Assembly: GCA_015478945.1 (NCBI GenBank)
Contig: JABUQX010032557.1
Location: 17,501 to 30,000, forward strand
Origin: Trachelipus rathkii
Lineage: Eukaryota > Arthropoda > Malacostraca > Isopoda > Trachelipodidae
Length of the DNA: 12,500 bases
Direction: 5' to 3'
The position numbers and the translations under genes are program-made. The notes under the pieces are model-generated. The model was given only the letters and a program-made list of their open reading frames with translations. It ran no database searches and had not been told where the DNA came from. Positions 1 to 8,537 of this stretch are shown in pieces (position 1 is the stretch's first letter; every line of letters starts with the position of its first letter).

Positions 1-120
1 ATATTTGATATCTTTATCTGTAAAAATTTTAGTATCGCTCCATCATTAACACAAAACATAAAATCAGGATGGGGGGTGCCAAAGTATATCGGACTCCCAC
101 ACCAGATGTTAATAATATTA
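1..120. other. Unique flank, no gene seen
   Basis: Non-repetitive sequence with a G6 run near 71-76. The open frame that begins at 76 runs straight into the CGACTCT satellite, where it becomes a repeating peptide (DSRLSTL-like), so it is not a gene. No promoter, RNA gene or splice structure is recognisable. Confidence 0.6.
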
Positions 121-718
121 GCCGACTCTCGACTCCCGACTCTCGACTCTAGACTCTCGACTCTCGAACCTCCACTCCCAATTCTCGACTCTCAACTCAA
201 TACTCTTCACTCTCTACTCCCGACTCTCTATCTAAATCTCTCTAAACTCCCGACTCCCTACTCTCGATCTCGACTCTCAAAAACTCTCTACCCTCAATTT
301 TCGACTCTCAACTCTCGACTATGAACTCTCTACTCCGAATCTCGACTCTTCACTCTCCTCTCAATCCTCTACTCCCGACTCTTCACTCTCCTCTCGATCC
401 TCTACTCCCAACTCCCAACTCCCAACTCCCGATTCCAGATTCAAAACTCTAGACTCTCGACTCTTGACTCTCGACCCTCTACTGCCAACTCCCGAATTCC
501 GACTCCATCGAACTCGACTCTCGAACTTCTATCCCGTCTCAATTCGACTTCGACCTCATTCTCCAAATGGTTCTCCGATCTCGACTCTCAACCCTCTATC
601 CCGACTCTCGACCTTCGGCTCTCAACTCTGAACTCTAGACTCTCGACCCTCTACTCCCGACTCCCGACCCTCTAATCTCGAATCTCGACTTTCGACTCTC
701 GACTCCTGACTCTCAACT
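121..718. repeat. Degenerate CGACTCT-type satellite
   Basis: About 600 bp of imperfect short tandem repeats with units such as CGACTCT, CGACTCC and CAACTCT, mostly 6-8 bp long. The plus strand is strongly pyrimidine-biased (C, T and A with few G). Unit variants are interspersed (CGACCCT, CGATCCT), indicating an old, point-mutated array. Stretches near 500-610 are the most degraded. A 7-bp unit read in threes gives a 7-residue peptide periodicity, which explains the open frame over 76-324. It does not match an arthropod telomere unit (TTAGG/CCTAA). No function can be assigned. Confidence 0.9.
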
Positions 719-739
719 CCTGCAAAATTATTTTGCAGG
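719..739. repeat. Perfect 21-bp palindrome at satellite edge
   Basis: The ten bases CCTGCAAAAT (719-728) are followed by one T (729) and then ATTTTGCAGG (730-739), the exact reverse complement of the left arm. It lies at the junction between the CGACTCT satellite and the AT-rich DNA to its right. It could form a hairpin or small cruciform. It could also be a protein-binding palindrome or the relic of a mobile-element end, but no partner copy was seen in the window. Confidence 0.85.
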
Positions 740-886
740 TAATAAATAAAGAAAAATGAAACATTTAATTCTATATTAATGAACCAAAAATAATGATAAC
801 ATGTTATAATAGTTAATCTAGAATAAATATAATATATAAATCAATAGATAAGAATATAATACATTATTTAAAAAAATATAAATAAT

Positions 887-1172
887 AAATAAAATAAAAT
901 AATAATGATAATATAAAAAATAATAATAAAAATAATAATATAATAATTAATATATAATAATTAATATAATAATAATAATAATAATAATTAAATATAAAAA
1001 TAATAATATATAATAATAATAATTAAAATAATAATAGATAATAATAATAAATAATAATATATTATAATAATAATAATAAATAATAATAATAATAAAAATA
1101 ATAATATATAATAATAATAATAATAATTAATAATTAATATAATAATATAATAATCAATTATAATATAATTAA

Positions 1173-1203
<31 letters not shown>

Positions 1204-1920
1204 TATAATAATAATAATAATAATATAATAATAATATAATCAATAATAATATAATATAAGTAATATAATTAATAACATAATAAATAATAATAATAATATA
1301 TAATGAATAATGAATAATAATAATAATATAATGAATAAGATAATAATAATAATATAATATATATGATAATAATATAAGAATAATATAATAATACTAATAT
1401 AATATATATATAATAATAAATAAATATATATAATATAATAAAATAATAATAATGAATAATAATAAAATAATATTAATAATAATAAGAATAATAATAATAA
1501 AATATTATAATAACTATAATAATAATAATCATAATAAAATAATATAATAATCAAATAATATAAAAGTAATAATAATAATAATAATAATAATAATATAATA
1601 AATATAATAATTATAATAATAATAATAATATAAAATATTATATAATAATAATAATAATAATAATATAATATAATGAATAATAATAATAATAATAATAATA
1701 ATAGTAATATACTAATAGCAATAATAACATAATAATAAAATATAATAATAATAATATGATATAATATATAATAGATATATAATAATAATGATAATAATAA
1801 AATATAATAATCATAATAATAATAATAATCATATAATAATATAATTATGATATAATAATAACATAAACAATAATCTAATAATAGTAATAGATAATAATAA
1901 AAATAAATATATATCAATAT
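887..1920. repeat. (TAA)n / (ATA)n imperfect microsatellite, ~1 kb
   Basis: About one kilobase built almost wholly from TAA, AATA and TATA steps, for example long TAATAATAA runs, with rare C or G. The 740-886 lead-in is AT-rich and grades into the array. The long minus-strand open frame at 1240-1932 (I, Y and L only) is a translation artefact of the repeat. There is no gene. Confidence 0.95.
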
Positions 1921-2392
1921 ATATCCATACATAGTAATTTGCGTTGTACATCCATCAAAAATTATATAAATCTAATTTGTGAGGAAACTCAAAAATATTT
2001 TCGGGAGAACGATATTTAGCAACGTATGAAATAGATCGATATAGATCATATTTATATAATTTTAATTTATATTTATATATATATATATTTATATATAGTA
2101 TATATATAACTGTTGGTGGTTGTGTGTGTGTTATTTGAGTGCTATGTGTATGTGTGTGTTTGTGCATATATGTGTGTGTGAGCAAACTAAAATTTAACAT
2201 TGAATCAAATTTAACCATAACTAATCAATGAAGAAGGTTATTTATCAACACTTTGCAATCGATAATACCGTCGTAAATATTTAAACACAATACATTGACT
2301 GGCTACAAAAGTACCACAAACATGTACACACGAATGACTCATTCGCACCCTCATTGAAATGTCATAAAAACAGTTTTAACAACTTTTCACAC

Positions 2393-2393
<1 letters not shown>
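1921..2393. other. Unique AT-rich spacer, no gene seen
   Basis: Moderately complex sequence with a TG-rich patch inside (annotated separately). The minus-strand open frame over 1955-2218 is largely the translated CA/TA-rich patch (HTHTH, IYIYK) and lacks any recognised domain. No RNA gene or regulatory motif stands out. Confidence 0.6.
2112..2181. repeat. Interrupted (TG)n microsatellite
   Basis: Several (TG)4-5 blocks are separated by short interruptions (TTATTTGAG, CTATG, CATATA). Long TG tracts can adopt Z-DNA, but these blocks are short and broken. The array directly follows a short (TA)n/TTTATA stretch at 2060-2108. Confidence 0.85.

Positions 2394-2424
<31 letters not shown>
2394..2424 (+). 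repeat. Poly(A) run of 31 bases
   Basis: An uninterrupted run of 31 A, followed by A-rich sequence with single T breaks to about 2450. It could be the 3' tail of a short retroposed element oriented on the plus strand. No clear target-site duplication, AATAAA signal or recognisable tRNA-derived head was found upstream, so a plain homopolymer expansion is equally possible. Confidence 0.8.
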
Positions 2425-2426
<2 letters not shown>

Positions 2427-2784
2427 AAAAATTTAAAAATTAAAAAAAAATAATTTGCATGACAATTTTAAAAGGGGTCTTCGTGGCTTCTTGAAGATAA
2501 AAACACTTTGTCAATGATAAATAATTTGAAGTTATATTTTCTTTCCTTTATAATTTAGATATTAGCGTCGAATTTGTATATTAATGTGACCTTTAGACAT
2601 TTTCTTCTCATTTCTTTTTTATATCTAAAATATCTTTTATATATTTATATTTATATATCTTTTTATATCTTTTATATATCTGTCATATATATCTTAATGT
2701 ATTTCTTTTAAAAGATGTTGATCAATACACCATTGCTATGACAGTTTACACAGTGGTTTTTATGATACGAATATATTTGTATTA
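2425..2784. other. AT-rich spacer with (TTTATATATC)-like repeats
   Basis: Mostly unique sequence. Between about 2617 and 2696 there are imperfect TATATCTTTTATATATC-type repeats of roughly 10 bp. No open frame of note and no RNA gene were seen. It leads into the first (TA)n array. Confidence 0.6.
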
Positions 2785-2960
2785 CTATATTATATATATA
2801 TTATATATATATTTATTATATATATATATATATTATATTATAATATATAGTATATATATATATATATAATATATATTAATATATAATATATATATTATTT
2901 ATATATATATATATGTAATAATTAATTTATATATAATAATTATATATATATATGATTTAT

Positions 2961-2994
<34 letters not shown>

Positions 2995-3142
2995 ATATAT
3001 ATCATATATAATTATAATATATAAATAATGATATATATATTATATTATATAAATTATATTATATATATATTATATATATATATTATATATATATATAAGT
3101 ATATGATATTATATTATATATTATGTAATAATATATTTACAC

Positions 3143-3233
<91 letters not shown>

Positions 3234-3241
3234 ATTATTTA

Positions 3242-3272
<31 letters not shown>

Positions 3273-3328
3273 TATATAATAATATATTAATATATATATT
3301 ATTATTATATATATATATAAATATTAAT
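2785..3328. repeat. (TA)n array 1
   Basis: About 540 bp of alternating TA, interrupted mainly by phase flips (TATTATA, TATAATA) and a few GAT or ACA breaks, such as ACACATATA near 3140. It abuts the 3' end of the minus-strand LINE remnant at 3329. Such self-complementary DNA can extrude cruciforms and is prone to replication slippage and assembly error, so its true length is uncertain. Confidence 0.95.
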
Positions 3329-4010
3329 CCACCCTAGAGCTTCACCCGCTAGACAGACCCTGCTGTAATATCTTGTTAGTATCGGGGTTCATCCCCTGTA
3401 ATAGGATCACAACCATGCTATTCACTCCTATTATGTACCAGTCCTCTCTCTTGAACCAAACTTACATTCATATTCTTTAGAAACTCTCTCTCTCTCAGTT
3501 CACTTTTTCTTCGGACTTCAAGTCGGTTGCTTCTTAACACCCACACCACCATACAACCTCTTAACAAATCTAGTACCATCTATTCTTTCCAAATGACACA
3601 AACCACCTTAATACACTATCATTTATCTGAACAAACTACACCTTAGATCTATACCTCTTATTTAAATCATTGGTTTCACTACTATACCATAACACAATTA
3701 ACAACATACCTTCATGCAAAACCCTATAGCGAACTCAAGACAGTCCTTTTGCATTCATCAAAAATTTAATTGCACCAACTATCTCTTTGTCACTCGCAAC
3801 TTTCATTACTTTACTTAGCGTCACCCGTTATTTTTCCTCCAAATAAATTGCCTAGAAATTTAAACGTAAATACTTGTTCCAGTATCTTGTCTTTAAAAAA
3901 GAATTTAACCCTGTGATCTCTACTCACTAGCTATCATCACCTTATTTTTATCTACACTTACTTTCAAACTCCTCCTTTTACATTCACAATCAAACCTCTA
4001 ACAATCTTCT

Positions 4011-4540
4011 CTAACTTTTATTCAGGTTCACCAACCAAAGCCAATATCTGAGTAACAATAATAATAGGTACTCTCGCACTCTTACATTCCTGAATCGTCT
4101 AACATCCTTCCCTGGCACCCTTACCTGAAGTTCTTTCATCACCCCATCCATATACAAATTAAATAGCCATTTAGACATATCACATCCATGTCTCACTCCG
4201 CTATTAATATTAAACCATTTACTCTCCACTCAATTTACTTTTGTACACGCCTCACTGTCAACATTCATACTTGTATTCCATTCAGAAGCCAACCACCAAC
4301 TCCATATATCATTAACACTTGTCATAGAGCTTTCGGCCTCCTGCTAGGTCACCACTGACTGATACTGATACTGCTGCTGCTGCTGCTAATACAACTTCTG
4401 CCGGCATTGTCATACGCCTTCTGCAAGTCCATAAAACCTAAATACAATTTGTTCTTTTTCTCTCTCATTTTCTCTCATTTAAAAATTTAAAAATTTGATC
4501 TACACATCTTCAACCACTTCTAAATACACCTTATTCCTCA
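4011..4540 (-). pseudogene. RT palm segment of LINE 1, catalytic box broken
   Basis: After VVG the sequence appears to lose a short stretch and then resumes as EE-stop-GVFRSG-stop-RCVDQIF, where TAA (4531-4533) and TGA (4510-4512) replace residues normally coded by CAA/CAG and CGA. Motif A FMDLQKAYD keeps its catalytic aspartate (4427-4429). A serine run from an AGC expansion follows, then a TGA at 4322-4324 where a tryptophan is usual, then YGVGGWLLNGI and motif B. The YADD box survives only as Tyr-Ser-Asp (4043-4054), and the reading frame shifts directly after it, since LALVGEPE continues in another frame. The enzyme cannot be active. Confidence 0.85.
4371..4385 (-). repeat. (CTG)5 tract inside LINE 1
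   Basis: Five CTG units (AGC on the coding strand, five serines), preceded by ACTGATACTGATA-type sequence. The tract lies directly after RT motif A, where related RTs have no serine run, so it probably arose by slippage after the element died. Confidence 0.85.
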
Positions 4541-4592
4541 AAAAGCAGATGTCTTCTCTACAGCCTACAACACTCAATAAACTAATTCCTCT

Positions 4593-4930
4593 TTAGCTTC
4601 TACAGTTCCCCTTATCACCTTTACCTTTATACAAGGGTACTATCACTGTTTTCCTCCAATCCTTCGGAACTATACCTTTCACAAACACTTTATTACACAA
4701 TTTCCATTTTAAGTCACTCATAATCTCACCTCCATTCTTGACCATTTGACCAGCAATTCCACCTATACCTACTAATTTACCATTATTCAACTTCCACAAT
4801 TTACCTATTATATCCTCCCTACTAATTAATTCATCCCCAAAGTTGCTACTTCTTTTTACATCATCAAACCCATACACATTCACTATAACTTCTTTATAAC
4901 TGCCAAAGTTATGCAGATTTTGGAAATGCT
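4593..4930 (-). pseudogene. RT finger segment of LINE 1
   Basis: The longest clean coding block of LINE 1. It reads in frame from WREHF (near 4930) through NVYGFDDVKRSSNFGDELI, the N-G-K motif (LNNGKLVG), GEIMSDLKWKLCNKVF and VPKDWRKTVIVPLYKGKGD. VPxxWR...IVPLYKGKG is a hallmark just ahead of the RT core in many LINEs. A TAA stop at 4593-4595 sits where the family usually has the tyrosine of N-YRGIS, and the frame continues beyond it as RGISLLSVVG. The block therefore belongs to a dead RT rather than to a separate 96-residue protein. Confidence 0.85.
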
Positions 4931-5008
4931 CCCTCCATACCCTCTATACACTCCATACCCTCCATACCCCCATACCCTCCATACCCTCCATTCCCTCCAT
5001 ACCCTCCT
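4929..5008 (-). repeat. 9-bp minisatellite (CTCCATACC) inside LINE 1
   Basis: About eight or nine copies of CTCCATACC with variants (CTCTATACA, CTCCATTCC, CCCATACC). On the coding strand the unit is GGTATGGAG, and it overlaps the codons of the RVWREHF linker motif. It looks like local tandem expansion of that codon triplet within the decayed ORF. Confidence 0.9.
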
Positions 5009-5577
5009 TACGTCCATCTTATGGGTTACAAAACTACCATCACTATTCACTATTTGATAAAGATTATACCCATAGTCTCTTAACCTATTGTACGTCCTTC
5101 CAGAATAGCTTTCTATTCTTTTGTAGGTCCTTCCATCCTCCTTCCAAACTATTCATTTACATCCTGTTTTCCCTTTCATTCGAAACCTCATCATTGCTTT
5201 TTAGTACATTCAATCAAAAATTCACTATTGACATTCTTGCTTCTTACCTTAGCACACCCACATACTTCTCTTGCACAAACTAACAAATACTATTCTTTCC
5301 TTTCAGATTTTTCAGTTACATCTTGTTTACAATTAGCTGACTTATTTAAAATTGCATTCACATACTTGTTCTTATAATCCTGTTTATTTAACTTTTCACT
5401 CCTACTTCTCCCCATCTTTTTTTTCTTCTTCTTCTTTTCTTTCCTCTCCATCCATGATGACCTCTCCATCCATGATACTATTAACTTTATCTTACAAAAA
5501 AGCATTATAATTGTCAGATACTACCATCACAACATTAATTCCATTAGACAATGCTCAGAGAGCCCTATCCTTAAATC

Positions 5578-5585
5578 ACTTCGCC

Positions 5586-5618
<33 letters not shown>

Positions 5619-5637
5619 TATTATATATATATATATT

Positions 5638-5677
<40 letters not shown>

Positions 5678-5791
5678 TACTATGGTATATATATATAATA
5701 TATATTATAATTATATATATATATTATATATATATGTATAATATATCTATATTTATAATATATATATATATTATATATATAATATATATTA

Positions 5792-5829
<38 letters not shown>

Positions 5830-5922
5830 TATATATATATCTAATTATATATTATATATTATATATATATTATATGAATAATATATTATATATATATCCT
5901 GTATATACTTCGCCTATATATA
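5578..5922. repeat. 16-bp direct repeat bracketing the second TA array
   Basis: ACTTCGCCTATATATA occurs at 5578-5593 and again, identically, at 5907-5922. The two copies enclose most of the second (TA)n array. The first copy is the last complex sequence at the 5' edge of LINE 1. The second is an island of complex sequence inside the TA array. Possible causes are a target-site duplication, a tandem duplication including the flank, or an assembly artefact at the edge of a hard-to-read repeat. Confidence 0.85.
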
Positions 5923-5945
5923 ATATATATATATATATATTATAA
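5586..5945. repeat. (TA)n array 2
   Basis: About 360 bp of TA with phase flips and a few interruptions (ACTATGG near 5680, GTATAATATATC near 5737, ATCCTGTATATACTTCGCC at 5896-5914). It separates the 5' end of LINE 1 from the left hammerhead-bearing repeat. Confidence 0.95.
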
Positions 5946-5984
5946 TTTGATATGGGTCTGTTCCTGGGGAATGTACTTCTTTTT

Positions 5985-6590
5985 GAAGGAGATGACAGAG
6001 TGGGAATAGAGGTCATGCAGAAAGAGATAAAAACCCATATCAATGACGTTCGAGCCTAACAAGGTCAATCATCAGAATGAATACAGATATATGGCACAAA
6101 ATATTGATGAAGAATGGATTAGGTTTATGAAAACATGATATTACAAATAAACATAAAATAACACTAATATATAAATAAAATTAAATATATAAATAAATAT
6201 AATATAAATATAAATTTAAATATAATATAATATAATATAAATATAAAATATAAATATAAATATAAATATAATAAAATAAAAATAAAATTAAAAATATATA
6301 AAAATAAAAAAATAAAATAAATACAATAAGGGAGGATGAAAATTATAAAGTAAAATAAAACTTAAAAAACAATAATAATTTAAATAATGTGATAATTAGG
6401 ATAAATATAATAAAAAAAAATATATATAATAAATATAAAAATAAAGAAATACGAAATAAAAATGAACGATAAAATAAAAGTCATAAATAAAGATAAAATA
6501 AAATACTTGATAAACGTAGGAGATAATAATAATAAAAGAATGAAGAAGCAAAATATAAAAAGTAATAAAGGAAATGGTAAAGGGTATCCA
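5985..6590 (-). mobile_element. Hammerhead-bearing repeat, left copy (inverted)
   Basis: The reverse complement aligns along its length with 7905-8595. The clearest evidence is a 49-bp exact match between the reverse complement of 6429-6477 and 8009-8057, which includes complex words such as TCGTTCATTTTTATTTCGTA. Further shared landmarks in the same order are TATCCTAATTATCAC, ACTTTATAATTTTCA, CCTCCCT, CCTAATCCATT, the hammerhead-like core, and ATTCC..CTCTG.TCATC. A degenerate TATAAA array lies inside (about 6140-6330). No protein domain is recognised. A small open frame at 5952-6056 (35 codons) overlaps the outer edge and matches nothing known to me. The family is unnamed here. It could be a Penelope-like terminal repeat or a retrozyme-like element. 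Confidence 0.75.
6045..6075 (-). ncRNA. Decayed hammerhead-like core, left copy
   Basis: On the minus strand CTGATGA (6069-6075) is followed by a TTGACC/GGCTC stem region, then GAA and CGTC (to 6045). Compared with the right copy, stem II has lost pairs (TGACC against GGCTC) and the invariant GAAA has lost one A. It is therefore a relic that should not self-cleave. Confidence 0.5.
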
Positions 6591-7135
6591 CCCTATCTTG
6601 TTACCACCAACCACTATCCATGAGTTCATTTTTCGCCTTAAAGGATAAACTACCCGCATCGCCTATGAATCTTCAGTTGTCTAATCGCTTACATTGCCAC
6701 TGCAGGCTGCTATGTTTGGCCAACAGGCCTTCAATTCACTAATTCACAAACACCCTAGAGCAATCTTTTCGTATTAAAATCCTTCAGCTCTACTGAAAAC
6801 CTCTTCCCCCATCCGCTTTCACACATACACTTAGGCCACCCTCTTCTTTTCTCTGTTTCTATATCTTTGTCTCAGCTCCCTCGACATAGATCGAAATTCT
6901 TAGTCCCTTTATATTAAACAATATGACCTTCAGTTAAACTCTCCACTCTTCTATCATTATAGTTGCTTAGAATCTCCATTTTCTATATAACATGCTTTGC
7001 TTCCATATAATTTTAACAACGGAAATATATCTGAAACTCCTCCTTCTAACATAATTTTCTTTGTAGTAAATAACTGTGCGGCTACATTCTATCGAGTGTG
7101 TTTCTTATAGTGATTTAGTGAATTATTCATCTGTT
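6591..7135. other. Unique sequence between inverted repeats
   Basis: Pyrimidine-rich on the plus strand and free of long simple repeats. The minus-strand open frame that starts at 6659 gives a complex N-terminus (VYPLRRKMNSWIVVGGNKIG), then runs into the low-complexity left repeat. I do not recognise it. Minus-strand text near 6800-6850 (EKRRGWPKCMCESGWG) faintly resembles a LINE C-terminal tail, but too weakly to call. No RNA gene was seen. Confidence 0.5.
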
Positions 7136-7183
7136 ATTAATTATTATTATTATTATTATTATTATTATTTATTATTAATTATA

Positions 7184-7218
<35 letters not shown>

Positions 7219-7219
7219 G
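7136..7219. repeat. (TTA)n microsatellite
   Basis: About 84 bp of ATT/TTA units with a few breaks (TTTATTATTAATTA). The short open frame across it (7076-7267) is a run of tyrosines and isoleucines and is an artefact. Confidence 0.93.
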
Positions 7220-7507
7220 AATATATTTATTAAAAATTACAATTATTATTATTTAAGATTAATTTGATTTAACGCTACTATTAAATATGAATATGAATTT
7301 AATATTATATTACATATTAAATATTAACATTAACATTAAAATTACATTACATTACATTACATTAAATTTTTCAACACTAAATTAGAAATTAACATTAACA
7401 TTTAGAATTAAAATTACTATAAATCTAATTATTATTATATTATTATTTTATATTATGATTTTATTAGTATTATTAATTATTATTTTATTATTAAATAATT
7501 AATAATT
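7220..7507. repeat. AT-rich stretch with (ATTAC)4 and AACATT repeats
   Basis: It contains four tandem ATTAC units plus ATTA (7341-7364), bordered by TTAACATTAACATT words on both sides (about 7323-7338 and 7388-7402). The rest is AT-rich filler grading into TTA repeats. No gene was seen. Confidence 0.75.
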
Positions 7508-7904
<397 letters not shown>

Positions 7905-8228
7905 AACTGTTACCATTTTTTATTTATTGTTTATTATTTTTGCTTGTCATCCTTTCTATTATTATTCCTATCGTTTATCAATTTATTTATTTATCTTTCA
8001 TTTATAACTTATTTTATCGTTCATTTTTATTTCGTATTTCTTTATTTTTATATTTATATTTTTATTTTTAAATTTATTTTTATTTTTATTTATCCTAATT
8101 ATCACCTTGTTTTGATTATTTTTGGTTCTGTAATGTTTATTTTACTTTATAATTTTCACCCTCCCTCATTTTATTTTTTATTTTATTTATTTATTTTTTA
8201 TTTTTATTTTTTATTTTATTTTTATTTT

Positions 8229-8387
8229 TATTTATATTTATATTTATATTTATATTTATATTTATATTTATATTTATATTTATATTTATATTTATATTTA
8301 TATTTATATTTATATTTATATTTATATTTATTTTTATTTTTATTTTTATTTTTATTTTTATTTTTATTTTTATTTTTATTTTTATTT
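8229..8387. repeat. (TTTATA)n followed by (TTTTTA)n
   Basis: About 16 perfect TTTATA units (8229-8328) followed by about 10 TTTTTA units (8329-8387). They sit inside the hammerhead-bearing repeat at the position where the left copy has a shorter, degraded TATAAA array. Open frames on both strands (YLYLYL and NININI) are repeat artefacts. Confidence 0.95.
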
Positions 8388-8482
8388 TATATATCATTTG
8401 TTTATTTTTATGTTTATTAGTAATTTATTTTTATTTATAACAACCTAATCCATTTCCTATCAATTTTGTTGTGCATATGTCT

Positions 8483-8537
8483 TATTTCATCATCCTGATG
8501 ATGAGCCTTGGTAGGCTCGAAACGTCTATGTAAATAT
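8483..8537 (+). ncRNA. Hammerhead-ribozyme-like motif (type I order)
   Basis: Seen in sequence: CTGATGA (8495-8501), one extra T (8502), stem II GAGCC/GGCTC (8503-8507 with 8514-8518, five perfect pairs, loop TTGGTA), GAAA (8519-8522), then CGTC (8523-8526). Flanks 8483-8493 and 8528-8536 can pair as an interrupted helix I (TATTT with AAATA, CAT with ATG). The predicted cleavage point is after C8526. Helix III would be only AC/GU with no loop, so a single molecule cannot close it. The ACGT is self-complementary, which fits a dimeric hammerhead. Short-helix-III hammerheads are known in Penelope-like elements. Caveats are the extra T between the CTGATGA box and stem II and the mismatch at the base of helix I. 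Confidence 0.55.

Larger units (their letters stand above)
3329..5585 (-). mobile_element. LINE remnant 1 (non-LTR retrotransposon), decayed
   Basis: This is a minus-strand non-LTR retrotransposon fragment that once encoded an RT. Reading 5' to 3' (high to low coordinates) there is a basic linker (~5505-5290), a pre-palm linker with WREHF (~4930), and a segment with NGK and VPKDWRKTVIVPLYKGKGD (4593-4883). The RT core follows, with CVDQIF (~4491-4506), motif A FMDLQKAYD (4409-4435) and motif B GVRHGCDMS...WLFNLYMDGV (4140-4199). After a broken catalytic box (4043-4054) come tail peptides resembling VLHEGMLLIVLWYSSET (~3715) and CHLERIDGTRFVKRLYGG (~3590). No endonuclease domain was seen, so the copy is 5'-truncated. 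The coding frame is broken by many stops and shifts. The peptides resemble LINE RTs common in decapod and other arthropod genomes. The clade is not assigned. (TA)n arrays flank both ends. Confidence 0.88.

Noticed and set aside
76..324. 82-codon open frame with repeating DSRLSTL peptide
   Set aside because: It is the CGACTCT satellite read in triplets. The peptide period equals the 7-bp unit and no start context or domain is present.
1240..1932. 230-codon open frame on the minus strand, plus other frames at 1638-1832, 7076-7267, 7944-8420 and 8191-8397
   Set aside because: They consist almost only of I, Y, L, N, K and F from TAA, TTTATA or TTTTTA repeats. They are open because these repeats lack stops in some frames, not because they code.
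2340..2424. A SINE ending in the 31-A run
   Set aside because: No tRNA-like A/B box head, no target-site duplication and no second copy in the window could be identified.
4929..5008. A CRISPR array
   Set aside because: The repeats are contiguous 9-bp tandem units without spacers, in a eukaryotic retroelement.
6800..6850. A third LINE C-terminal tail on the minus strand
   Set aside because: The EKRRGWPK-like text is short, isolated and without neighbouring RT motifs. It is too weak to annotate.
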